From contig CM050655.1 of NCBI GenBank assembly GCA_027574665.1, positions 8,613,170 through 8,677,169 on the forward strand: a DNA stretch of 64,000 nt. The letters are read 5' to 3'. Origin of the DNA: Rhynochetos jubatus. Its lineage: Eukaryota; Chordata; Aves; Eurypygiformes; Rhynochetidae. Positions 1-11,860 of this stretch are shown here, piece after piece. Every line of letters begins with the position of its first letter. Position 1 is the first letter of the stretch. The notes below the pieces were generated by a model. That model saw only the letters and a program-made list of their open reading frames with translations. It did no database searches and was not told the origin of the DNA. The translations under genes and the position numbers were made by a program.

Positions 1-3000
1 GCAGTGTTGAAGATATATTTAGCTGTAGTCACGTTGTGATACTACTGTGCAGTATTGCTTTTAAAAAGTTACACAGAACAGATTTTTAAAGAGACTTGTT
101 TTGTTTTACAGAGCACAAATACAAAAGCGTATGTTTATAAATTTAAGATCTAGGAAGTAAATAGGAGGGCTTGGCTGAAGTGCATCCGCACCTGTCTGTT
201 GTTAAGCTTCAGGGAGATGGCTCCCATCTTTAAAGCTAAGCATGCGCATGGTGTTATGGGCAAAGCTCAGGCCAAAATCTAAATCTTCCCTATTGCAGTT
301 GCCTACAGGAAAGTCCATTTGCAGCTCTTAACTTACTGAAAGAAAGTATTTTTCGACTGTGGCTCTTAAAACCCACAAACAAATAAATACCGTAAAAACC
401 CACCAGAACCCCAGAGCAATTGAGCAAGCGGAGTGGCAGCAGTTCCCGCACACGAGCTCCGTCGATGGAGCTGCAGATCCGGCCACTCCCTGCGGTGCTG
501 TGGGATGGCTGCAGGAGGCTCTCTCCGGCAGAGTGATCCAAAACTATTTAGAGCTGTAGTTTTTTAAACCAGTGCTTTCAAACTCAGCAAATCGGCAACA
601 GCAGTGACACAGTGATGCTATGCATTAAGAGAAGATAAGGAGTAACTAAAGGAGACTGCGCTGCACTAGTCTCATCTAGAGACGATATTAAAGCCATGGA
701 TCACAGCAGCAGAGCTTGTATCCCAAACCAAAGGGATGAAATGTCCTCCACAGACAGATTAAAGAAGATTTATTGATTACTGTCCCTGTTATCAAGCATC
801 TGGGACACTAATCAGCATCTCGGTTGTGCATTTTAGTAACGAAGGAGAGCAATGATCAATGCTTGGGAAGGCAGCAGGATTAAGTGGGAAGGAAAGAGAA
901 TATTATTATATTTGTTCAGCTGCTGTCCAAAATGGAGCATTAAAATACATCATGATTGATTTTTGTTTTCTAAGGGAACTATCTAAAATATTATTCCAAC
1001 AGAATATCCTATTTTAAATGTAAACGTGGACAAGTTTACTATTTCCCATATGTTTTTGTTGAAAACAGCTTGCAAAGTCTCACATACTCTCTGAATAAAG
1101 GCTTTGTGCCAAAGAGGGAATTAACCCATTAGTCATTTAACAGTTAAAAGTGACTGCTAAATGAAATCTGTAAATCCCTATGAGATATTTCCATTCAGCA
1201 CTCGCTATTTGCTGCTGTTACCATGCCAGTAAAACATAAATGGAGAAAGCTGGGCACTCTCTCAGGTCAGAAATCCATCTCCAGCACACAAAAAATGAGG
1301 AAAGGGACTATTTTGAACATCTTTGATGCTGGAAGTGAGGAGGTTAACCTAGCTTTCAGCTTTCACTGGGATGAGATTCCTGGCACCTGAATTAGGACCC
1401 TCATGCTCCTCACTATTCCATGGGAAGAGTGACACCTCCAGACAGTGACTTGAGCACCGTCTCGGGGCAGTCCAGCCAACCTCTCACCCTGCCTGTGTGC
1501 CATTACTGAGCTTCCTGAGGGACCTCAACTGAATGCCTGGAGTAACCCAGGACCAGCTTAGGTCAGCCTGCCTGTGCCAGACCTCACTTTCATGTGTGTT
1601 GGTATTTGGCTTCCCCGTGTGGGAGCTGTGACAGCTCATACCCACGCGGTCAAACCCCGTCCTCCCAGCAGGTATCTACGGCTGTGCCGGCCTGCAAGGC
1701 AGTAAATCAGAATATTGTGATTTATGTCTAGGAGTTTGTTGCTCGGTGTAATGGCAGTAAACACCTGTGTAGGAGGGCTCTAGGTTCTGGTTGGCAAGGA
1801 TGCTCCTTAAACACCCTCAGCTAACTGTATTAAGAAAAAAATAAAAAGCTGGAAATTCCAGTTTGCGCTTCCTGCAGAGTATGTGTGAGGGAACTGCATC
1901 TCTCTTACTAACTTGCATTTCATTCTGCAGTTCTTGAGACCTGATTAATAAAACTGAAGGAACGCTATTTGTGCGTTTGATCCTCACAGGCTTTCCATAT
2001 GCTCCCTTGACTTCTATATATTACATAGCTTTAAAGGTGTCTTTCAAAAAATATGGAGTACATCTTGCCTTATTACTAGAAATCTAAGCCATTTAGGGTT
2101 AGTATCTAGTTACTGGCTAATCGTTATAAGTGGCATGACACAGCTATAATTTCTGACCATACTGGGTGTATTCAAGGTAGGCTGAATGCCCTGAAAGTTG
2201 ATAAGCAATGGAAAATGGGAGTCACACATGTGAGCTCTTGGCATTAATCTTGCAGGCAGACCTGGGATTATGAATGTACCGTAGCACCGACCAGTTGCCG
2301 TTATTTACATCTTTCCTTTATGATTTCTATCATTATCCATTATTTCACTGCATTTTTAATAAAGTGTTTATTTTCATTTGAAGAATCCTGAAGGGCTTTG
2401 CTAACTGAATTATATAATCCATAGCATGTTGTGTATATCCAGTATTTTTCAGTGCGTGAAAAGTAAAAGAGAAAAAAAATATGGTCAGAAACCTCTAGTA
2501 TTGGCATTGAGAATGCCAAATGTTTAGCAGCAAATGGAACTAACAGCTGAGGTCAGCAGGTAATACTACTATAGGTAATTGGCACTGCTTTGGGAACGGG
2601 GTTAGGGAGAACTTAATTCCCTGAGCTGGAATATGGCCATGGCATCCATTTACCTCTAAGTCTGCAAAAGGCAAGCTGGGATCTTTGGAGACTGTAAGGT
2701 GCTAAGGAGTATTGTGCTTCATCCCAGCTCTTACTGGTAATAAATAAACGAAATGTAACAGCATAAAACCATGGGGGAGCTCTGTGTTGCAGAGCTACAC
2801 AGCTGTATAGATGTGTTTGCCTGTAGAGTGCGAGGCGTGTACTGTATTAAAGGCCAGGGAGTTTTTAAGTGGTAGTTCCACTTGCACAATCTTTTTGCAA
2901 ATAAATACCAGCTTAACTTTCAAATCTTGCTTCTATTCGCAGGCTGTATGTATCTTCCTAGTAGTCCCACCCTCTTCGTGTTTTAATCATTTTTAAAGTC

Positions 3001-4274
3001 CAGTGACTTTCCTGATACTGAGTTAATAATCTCATACAGTATGGATTTACATGATGGGCTAAATTAAGCAGAGGGACACCACCAGGAACAGCACATCCAC
3101 TTGCACTGTTGTCGTAAGGGGCAAAGCTGCTGCCCACCTCTTGCTTCTTTTGTAAGCTTTTAAGGGATTTTTCAGCTTTATCTGCATAGGGTAAGATTAG
3201 ATCAAAGCGCTAAAGTAGTTGATAACAAACATACAGAATGCTGGTTACATACATTCTACTCGTATCGGTACTCTGATCCTAACAATAATGAATTTTCACT
3301 TGGGTCATGCATACTGGTTTGATAGTAGACATGTGGAGGGTGCTTATTTAAAGGAGCACTCTCTTGCCACTAATTTTAGGAAATATGATTCATGTCAATA
3401 ACGACATGGTTTTCCGTCCTGGAGCAGTCTGTCAGAGCTCCCAGGAGCTCTCGGGTTAGTTTAATATTCATGGATGAACTAGCCCTTGTAGAAGAGCTTT
3501 TCTGCTTTTTCTATTTACATTTCAAATAATACCATGGAATTGTGTGGGAGCAAGAGAATTGTCTGCTGAATGCTGATGAATACAGTAATATTAATAATAA
3601 TATCGTTAGCAGTGCTTAGGAAAAAAATAGATCGCAGAAATTTGCATCTGCCTTATTCTCTAAAATCCTGTAGCTGTGTATTTTTCTTTCATTTACAACA
3701 TGTTTATTACTATTTTAATCTGAAAGGAGAGTGCCTTCCCATCCAGTGTGTTGAATGGCACCTTCCATGACCGAAACACCACGCGTCCCCTGGTGAAGGT
3801 TCGCGTTATGCACCCACAATGCAGGTTCATTTTGTCAGACTAATATTTTATTACGTGCTTCAGCTGAGCTTTTGTGAGAAGTACCCTCTTCTAGGGAGAA
3901 AGACATTTGCCCTGTAAATCAGAAATGACGGTTTATAATAGGACTGTGAGAAAGGGAAGAGAAGACAGGGAAATGGAGCTGAACTCGACATTATGGAGGG
4001 ACTGTAGTTTCTCCTTACAGACCCAGGGATCCTGATCTGTTCTTTGCCAAAGAACATATGACTTCTGCTGCCCATAGGGTTTTGTAGGTAGGTAGGCAGG
4101 GACAAGATTGCCTTAATGCTTTGGGTAGGAGAAAAGCTTCTTTTCATTTTTATTGTGGGTCTGGAAGAGTGAGAAATGGTTTTACTCTTGTTTGTTCTTC
4201 GGTTTAGGTCCGGGTGGCATTCCCAGTCAGTTTGTGAGAGGAGCTTGTAAACCCATATATTTTCTAATTTGTAG
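1..4274. other. Non-coding sequence upstream of the exon-like segment
   Basis: No convincing exon is visible. Open frames here are short and of random composition; the longest, 143 codons on the minus strand at 3860-4291, has no domain-like pattern and runs under the exon-like segment. The base composition is AT-leaning and resembles a vertebrate intron. Because the first coding exon of ANK3 is not in the window, this is most likely part of a large 5' intron, but it could lie upstream of an internal promoter. Confidence 0.6.
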
Positions 4275-4453
4275 GCTTTGTAGTTCCACAAGATGGTGCT
4301 TACAGCTTAGATCAAAATGGAAGTATTTCCCCTCCTCTTAAAGTCTCTGCTGTTCAATCTCAAATGAGATCCGGTGTTGCTGCAGACAGTACTTGCATGC
4401 TGCAAACTACAAGATCGTTGTTAGACAGCATGAGAAATCCAATTGAACCTAAG
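4275..4453 (+). CDS. Unassigned exon-like open segment (59 codons), possible alternative exon
   Basis: A 179-nt segment is bounded by a plausible acceptor (TTCTAATTTGTAG) and donor (AAG/GTACAG). After two leading bases it reads FVVPQDGAYSLDQNGSI at the start and SLLDSMRNPIEPK at the end, with no stop. The composition looks protein-like and polar (Ser/Gln/Asp-rich), unlike the Leu/Cys/Phe-rich random frames around it. An in-frame stop lies 10 nt before the proposed start, and the frame stays open past the donor to about 4531, so the stop pattern alone does not define the exon. It ends in phase 0 and could splice to the repeat 1 exon at 29072; an internal ATG would give 30 residues before that junction. 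I do not recognise the sequence. It could be an alternative ANK3 exon, an exon of another transcript, a gene-derived retrofragment, or chance. Confidence 0.35.
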
Positions 4454-5418
4454 GTACAGGTACTAAAGTACATTAGTAAAACACAGTTTCTGATGCCTTC
4501 ATTTTCCCTTTTGATTCTTTTTGTTGCTTAAATTTATTCAGTCAAATAATTTATAATGCCTGGTAATTAAAAATGAGGTTTAATAAATTATGTGGGAGTT
4601 GGGTCAAATTTTTTATTCAGGTTCATAAGAGCCTTGCTCTAACTTTGAGCAGGAGCGGTACCATGTGCAAAGCTAAGCAGTCTTTATTTATTGATGGGGA
4701 AAAAGACATCTTTGACTTAGCGGTTATACTGCTTTGTGTCCCAGGAGTGTGTTACTTCCCTATTCCTCTTGGCTGAAGCCAGCAAAATCCACTAGAGGAG
4801 GTCCATGGCTTCCTTTTGTTTTAAATTCAGGATCAAAACTATTCTCTGCCAATGAATGCCAATGGTTTTCAGACCAGCAGCTAACTGTCTGCATGTTCAA
4901 ATGTACTGGACTGGTGAATATCAGTATCTAAGGAACATGAACTCTGTGTGTGCTTGTACGCGCGCAGGGAATTGTTTGTCTAAACATGGAAATCAGTCTT
5001 TGAAAAGATCTGTTACAATTTTCTACCATTATAAAAAACATAGGTAAATTGTTGGAGAGATTACTTTATCGAAAGCAAAAATTGGATCAGTGATACATTT
5101 ATAATGTATTTTAGAGGTCTTCTGAAAACCACATTAAAGCCTTGGCTCATCCGAGATGGCCTCAATATGACTAGAGCTTGTTTGTCACCACCCTGGAGAG
5201 AAGAACTGGGAAATGCAGAAAAACTATTGGACTCTGGGATTATTCACAGAAAGAGTAGATACAGGATCGATGTCTTGTCCTGGCAGTTCATGGGAAATAG
5301 TCACACTTGCAGGCAGTAAAATCCAGGATGCTATTGGGATACCATAATCCTTCTGGAGAAAGCTCTGGGCTGCAATACAAAATACTGCATACTAAAAGGG
5401 TGTTAAATGCCAATGTCT

Positions 5419-5439
5419 GGGGGGGGGGCGGGAGCAGGG
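5419..5439 (+). repeat. G-run cluster, possible G-quadruplex
   Basis: Ten consecutive G, then C and GGG, then AGCA and GGG. This satisfies a simple four-run G3 quadruplex pattern on the + strand, which would also be the RNA strand if ANK3 transcription covers it. Length variation of such a run is common. Confidence 0.7.
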
Positions 5440-6446
5440 AGAATTTAGTGAGTGCCATCTCTGTGTTATTTGTGGAGTTCTAATTGTTCATGTCTTGCTC
5501 AGAAAATGAAAAAGTTTTATGGAAAAATAGGAAGCTCTTGTCTGTGAAGCTGTAATGTAATCGCCAACGGAAAATTTAATTGAGCTTGCTGGGACCGCAT
5601 CTTAAATGCTCGATTTTATCTTCTTGTAGCATTGTAAAATCTAATATTCTAGGGGTTGTTTTTAAAAGATAAGTATCCCATTTTAGTGAATTTTAGCCAT
5701 GTATTGCCAGCACAACTTGGACTCCCAAAACCAGAGCGCACATTTCTGCTCCTACTGATGAATGCACACCCCTGGGGTTCCTGGCCCGATGTGGTTGGGA
5801 CAGGGCTTGGGAGGGTCCCCATCTCTGCAGGTATTGCAGGCGGTGTGCGGGGTGCCACCCTTCCCTGCGATGGCTCCTCTTGAATCCCCAACACCGTGAG
5901 CCGGTGATGCTGCTGCAGTCGGGCCCCAGCTCCTTTGGGTGATTTGGATGACACTTATTTGACTAAGGCAAACATATTACTAAGGGGAAAGGACAACTTG
6001 TGTTAGGACTGGGTTGCCGATTAAAGTGAAGTAGGATTTTTATCAATCAGAAAAGGCATATCTGTTTTGTTGCGTTTTGAGATCTGTAAAACGACTAGAT
6101 TTCTAATGGAAGATGTTCAGTACCCTAAATATAGCAGCTGCTGCCTCCTCCATAATGCAGTGTGAACAGTAGCTAGTTTGTCCTGCCAAGGGACTGCTTT
6201 TTCGTGAAGCATCATGTAGGTAATACAGATATAAGAAATACTACGCTATACCATAATGTTAGAAGCCCTGTGAAAGCTATTTAACGTTGGATAAGAAATA
6301 ACAGTTCACAGAGGGAAAGGAAAATGTGAGAGCTGGCTACAATATTAGCTACAGACTTGAAGGTTCTCCCAAGGAAAACAAATGCAATGCTAACTAAGCA
6401 GGTTAGAAAAGGCCCAGAACACACATATGGCCATGTGTGCTGTTGC

Positions 6447-6473
6447 AATGACTGCATTATTCATGCAGTCATT
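6447..6473. repeat. Perfect 11-bp inverted repeat with 5-nt loop
   Basis: Arms AATGACTGCAT (6447-6457) and ATGCAGTCATT (6463-6473) surround TATTC. A second, shorter inverted repeat (ACACAT...ATGTGT, 6421-6438) lies just before it. It is too short to be a microRNA precursor by itself. No function assigned. Confidence 0.8.
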
Positions 6474-9135
6474 CCAAAGTGTATTTGTGCGTCTGCTCAA
6501 AATGTGTGGTATGGAATCAGATATCGAAAGCACCATGAACCTATTTCACTGACGTAGCACAGATTACAGCTATGCAAGCCAGGGCAAAACCCAGCAATAC
6601 TCTAACCTCATAGTGTGAAAGGCGTTTTGGTAAGTACAGCATGACTACCAGATACAAAGTGCGATGCACATGAGTTAAAGCAGTGCAAAGAGAGGGACAG
6701 GGCTCCTTCATAAAGACCTTTAATAGTTGTGATTCTTGAGTTTTGCCTATCAAGACAGGAAAAGGCCCTCCAAATTTTTTAACAAGTTTTAGCAGAGCTG
6801 CTTCACTGTACAATGAAAGTTGTCGCAGGTTAAAATACCTGCAGTATAGCTGGAAAGTATTGCACTACAACCCGGTGTAATCCGCTATCAAATTGCTATA
6901 CATCTTGAAAGCTCGGCTCTATCTTCAGGAATTATGCATCCTACAGTTTCCGCCTGCTCTCTTGTCCGTAACTCCTAGGGAGCCATGTGAGCATTGATGC
7001 CGCCTCTGAAGCTGCCCTTTTCCTTTGTTGTCCTAATGCAACTTCAGGAAGCATCCGTCTTAAACGCGGCCAGCATCTCACGTGCGTAATACGCATAAAG
7101 GGGCACAGAATCGGCAGCAGCGCTTCAGGGACAGCATTCGTATTCAGCCAAGCTGCCAGCGCTACAGTGAGAGCTGAGAGACATTTTTATACATCTGTGC
7201 TGACAAATGGAAGTCCTGTTTGGAATGCAGTTTGCACAGCTGTCCTCATACCCCAGCAGCATGTCAGAAATTATCTTGATGAGATCATTTTTTATTCATT
7301 TTATTCATTTTCCTCTATTTAAGGGAAATTCCAGTATAAACCCAATGCAGAGGAATGCTTACCTATTCCTGGTGTAATAAATCTTGTGGTTATTACATCT
7401 AAACATCTGAATGCTCTCCATGTTCTTGGAAAGCGTTATTTACAGCCTCAGCACTTTGTTGCAATAACAAAGTTGAGGCAAAACAACTCTAGTGTTACTG
7501 CCCTACCTAAAACCTGAGGAGGAAAAGGTTGAGGAAGTCTCTTGTATTTGCTGCCCAGACGTTTCAATGTGGAGTTAAAGCTGAGAGTTTTGCACCTGAA
7601 CAGAGCACTGACTTCTAAGAAGGTGGGAATTCAGTGAATTGTACACACTATTTTATAACTTGTCCACACCCTGATTTTTATGCCATTGAATAGCTCAAAG
7701 TAAAGGCTGAGTAAAGAGGAATCATCTGAGATGTTGCTGTGATGATGTTAAAGAGGAACAGTGCACTTAAGATTGCGTAGCTCGTGGTCCTTCCCTTTGA
7801 TGCATGTTTTCTTTGAAAATCAACTTCAAAAGTGAGTTGATAGGAGGATAGAGCACTTACTGGGTGTTGAAGCTAGGTGAATGGTTACTGTACAGTGATA
7901 TTTTCACTATTGCTGACTAGTCTGTGTGTGTCCTAGCACTCAGGCTATGTTAGTCCTGAGACTGGGGGTCTACCTTTGAGAGTTGCTGAAATGAATCGGT
8001 TACACTCATTTTTCTTTGACTGGGTTCATTGTACTGCAGCATCTTATTTTTACATGGTTGTAATGATTATGAGAAATTTTAAACTTGCAGTTTTCCTTGA
8101 AAGTCTTTCCAGGGTGTAATTTGAAGAAATGTTAGGGTCCTTTGAAATGCTAACTGTTAAAGGACAAAAGGTCCAGCCTTGAGTGACAGTGACTGACAGT
8201 GCCTTGGAGAAGAGCAGGCTGTGGCCCCATATGAGCAGCATGTTCTCCCATACAGCATCTGCAGGGAGGGCTCAGACTGCTTCACGTGGCTGGGGGCTTG
8301 CGTTCAATGGCATCTTGTCTCAACCTCCCACTGACTGATGCTGAGTGTGGTTTGCCTGCAGGGGAGCTCTAATGCTCCTCTATCTGACAGGATCATTAGA
8401 AGTAGGGTTGGGTGTGATTGCAAGAGCTCCCTTTGTCTACTGCCATGCATAATACTTTTCCTAATCTATTCCTGGCTATTTCTTAATTTTATTCTACTTC
8501 TTGTGTTCTAAACAGTGTTATAAAACTCTGCATGTGTAAGAAATCCCATCAGTTCCTGGGCAAGCTGTTTTTATGTTAGTTTTCTCGTGAAATTTTTACC
8601 TCGTGTCTGCACATTTTTACAGTGTAATAATGTGGCCGTAGTCTATACACTGAAGTGAATGACAGGTTAACTGGTGTTTAATAGCCTTGGTCATTATACT
8701 GCTTCATTGAATTGTCTCCAATTCGATTCGGTATTAGGTAGGTTAAGCCTACTTCAAGTCTCATTTGAATTGCTCCTTTAGAGGGTCTTGAGGAATGAGC
8801 AAAGTCAAGATGTAAAGTCAAATATTTAGTGAATAGTGTGGGGGTTTTTTGGCCCAGGTTTTGCAGAGACAGTCAATTGTCAGGTATCCTGGACAACTAC
8901 TGCTTTTGCAGTATTCCTCTTGGAATGTATTACATGATAGAAATTTCCTCTTCTGTACAGAAACCATGTCTGAGCATTTTGAAACCATCTGGCAGTTCTG
9001 TGGCTTCATATCGCAGTTATGTTCCGAATAAGCCTAAAAGATAGACAACAGAGAGGGGGAGTGTTTGGAATGGCTTATTTGCTAGCGGTACTAGTGCTGG
9101 TGACTGCTTAACTGGTGCTTAGCTCAATTTTAGGA

Positions 9136-9758
9136 TGTCTCGTTGTTTGGGCCCAGCCGGCAACAAAACCCCATGTGGCCGCTCGCTCACTCCTTCCCGT
9201 GGTGGGATGGGGAGGAGAAAGTATAAGGAAAAGCTCATGGGTCGAGTCCAGGACAGGGAGGGGTCACTCACCAGTTACGGTCACCTGCAAGACAGCCTTG
9301 ACTTGGGGAAGAAAAATCAATTGAATTAGTTACCAATCAAATCAGAGTAGGGCAATGAGAGACAAACCAAGATTTCAAAACACCTTCCCCCCACCCCTCT
9401 GTTTTTCTGGGTCTGTGTTCCCCTGTGACCCTCCATGGCTGCAGGGGCACAGCTTGCCCTCTCACCATGGGCTGTCGGGGAAACCCTGCTCTGGGCACCT
9501 CCTCCAGGCTTTCTGCACTGACCTGGGGGTCTGCCTTGTCTCTCTCACATCCCGCTCCTCTCCTAGCTGCAGATCCTCTTTGTTTTCCCCTTCTTTATCT
9601 ATGTTATCCCAGAGGTGTTACCACCATTGCTGATGGGCTCAGACTTGACCAGAGATGGGTCCAACCAGGAGCCAGGGAAGCTTCTAGCAGCTTCTCGCGG
9701 GCGCCACACTTGTGGCCCCACCAGCACTACCAAAACCCCACCACACAAAACCAACACA
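9136..9758 (+). mobile_element. Avian LTR-retrotransposon fossil (solo-LTR-like, probably endogenous retrovirus)
   Basis: From TGTCTCGTTGTTTGGGCCC through GCTCGCTCACTCC, GGGTCACTCACCA, ACACCTTCCCCCCACCCC, CTTCTAGCAGCTTCTCGCG to CCAACACA, the order of blocks matches a high-copy interspersed repeat I recall from bird genomes whose copies begin TGTCGTGGTTTAACCCC. It starts TG and ends CA, as LTRs do, and is about 620 bp. I see no internal gag, pol or env region beside it, so it is best read as a solo LTR. ERVL-type membership is a guess from memory. It looks broken and moderately old. Clear target-site duplications were not resolved. Confidence 0.6.
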
Positions 9759-11378
9759 GGATGAAATACTTTGCTGTTGTCACCTTAAATCTTAGTGATT
9801 AATTCTTTGCACCTGGCAATCCTGGAATATTGCTAGGAACAGGATTCAGACTAAGGGAGTGCCAACTTGTCACATGGATACCACACACACACGGACAGTG
9901 TACTTCAGGTAACATTCCTCTGATACTTTCAACTAGTTTTTTGGTATATTCGTAAACTAAGAAAGTCACCTCTGAGCTGTTCCTTAGTTTCCTGTGCTGT
10001 GGTACAATAACAATACTGGCACGTGGGTTTTTTTCCCCATGTATGTTTACGTACCTACACACCTGTGGAGACCATCAACAGCCACAGATTTCACTAGCCT
10101 GCTAGCATAATTTTCTGCTAACAAACAGAGGTTCCATATCTAGTGAAAATGCTGAGCTCCACTTTTCAGATCCAAGGAATCTCTACTTTCTGGAATCCTC
10201 TACTCCAGTGAAGTATGCCAGAGAAGGAGTAAGGCAGTTGCTGCTTGCAGTTTGTACAAAATCCCAATTTTCAGCATGACTTGGAACAAGATGTGTGGCA
10301 TGCAACAAGCCATCTGATGAATCAGAAGAGAATTTGCAAACATCAGCAGTGCTTCAAGATGATATAGGAAGATCTGATACCGTGTCTCCTTGTGCCTTCC
10401 ATATATAGTTCTTTGCCCTTGCTCTCCTCATCTCCATGAGAGTTCATGCGAGGTCTGTAGTTTAACTAAACATAGGTCTGCCTGGAGTCTCTGGCTTTTG
10501 CTTTTCCCCTTCCTAATTGGCCTTTACTAGTTATTTTTCAAGCATGATGGTGTCAAGTCAATTTGCTCAGGAGTCGATCATGTGATTTTCATCATGATGC
10601 TTATGTAAACGTTTCTTCCAGCTTGCAGCTTTGTTACCCCAGTTTTTTCCAAAGGTTTACTGAAGTGCAGTCCATAGCAAATCAATGACATGGGTGTCTT
10701 CTAGGTGATCAGTGGGAGAGAAGGAAATCTTAATAAAGCCAAGGTCTTTTAGCTGGCTTAACTGAGGCTGCTTTTCTTGGTGCTTACAGGACACTATAAT
10801 GAAACTGTTGCTCTCTTTAGTTCTTCATGATTTGAAGAGTGGAGTGGTCTTGACAAGCAAGAAGTTGCCTTGATAAGTATTATCTTAAGCTCCTTTCTTA
10901 CAGAGCAAATGATTATGGTATTTCTGTGATACTGTGGCAGTGGTTTTGCAAAATTACTCTTCTCTAGGATACAGGTGGAAGATGCACCTTTTGTCATATA
11001 GAGGCAATGCATTGAAGGAGGAGGAGAAATTGCTGAAGCCCCAGTGGTGGAAGCCTTGAGTGATGTATGATGTGTTTTGGACAGGAAGTTTGGGTTAATC
11101 TGACAGTTTGCATTCCACTTGGGTAGAGTTGTTCCTATTCCCAGGGGACAGGGTTATTCTGGGGGAGAGTTCAGTCACGTTTTAGCCCCAGGATAGCTCA
11201 AGTTAAAGGCGCTTTAGAGGTTGGGCATGAAAACCAAAGGTAATAGATGAAAATGAAACAAAAAAGTGCTCTTTCAGAAAGCTAGAGATGATTAGCAAGG
11301 CAGACTGGAAATATGTAATCTGTTCTGGTAGCTGAAGGGAACAATACAGGGTTAAAAAATGGAATTTGAAGTGTTTTC

Positions 11379-11716
11379 GTAGATAGCGGTTCAGATGCTT
11401 TGAGCATACCGCTCATTCCACACATGTGTCGCTTATTTTAGCCCGTAATCCCGAGAGCCCCTTGCCCTGCTATTGAAAGCAACATATACTGGGGAGGCGA
11501 AGTGCTGACGGTGAGGTAACAGGAGCTGTTACGGATCTTGACAGAATAAACACTGCAGCACTTCGCTCTCTGTCTTTCATGGGCATTTTGAGTATCTGTA
11601 ACGTGCTGGATTTCACAGGTCACAGCAGGGCTGGCTTCGAGGCGTGCTGTTTCGAAGTGCTTGGAGACCTCTGAAAAATTACTGCCGGCTACCTTTTAAA
11701 AGTGATCGCATTTCGG
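11379..11716. promoter_or_regulatory. CpG-retaining patch, possible regulatory element
   Basis: I count 17 CpGs in about 340 bp at roughly 48% G+C, close to the number expected without CpG decay, while neighbouring sequence is CpG-poor. That can mean a hypomethylated enhancer or promoter, or recent insertion. No exon or repeat was recognised in it. Confidence 0.3.
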
Positions 11717-11844
11717 TCTTTGAGGCTTGATCCTACCTACTGCTGAGGAAGAATAGGATGGGACCACGGGCTTCCTGTTAACTCATTTGGAAAGCTTTTG
11801 AAGAGAAATTTTAAGTATCTTGTAGCAGAAGTTACAGGATTTCC

Positions 11845-11860
11845 TTTTTTTTTTTTTTTT
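11845..11860. repeat. Poly(T) tract, 16 nt
   Basis: Uninterrupted T16, with no recognisable element attached. Confidence 0.9.

Larger units (their letters stand above)
4454..9135. other. ANK3 5' intronic or upstream sequence
   Basis: No exon found. It contains a G-rich run at 5419-5439 and an 11-bp perfect inverted repeat at 6447-6473. A CpG-denser patch lies at about 6871-7165 (roughly 16 CpGs by eye), overlapping a 111-codon frame at 6987-7322 that has no recognisable domain. The rest is unremarkable intron-like sequence. Confidence 0.6.

Noticed and set aside
3860-4291. 143-codon minus-strand frame
   Set aside because: No domain or codon bias, and it overlaps the more protein-like + strand segment at 4275-4453 by only a few bases.
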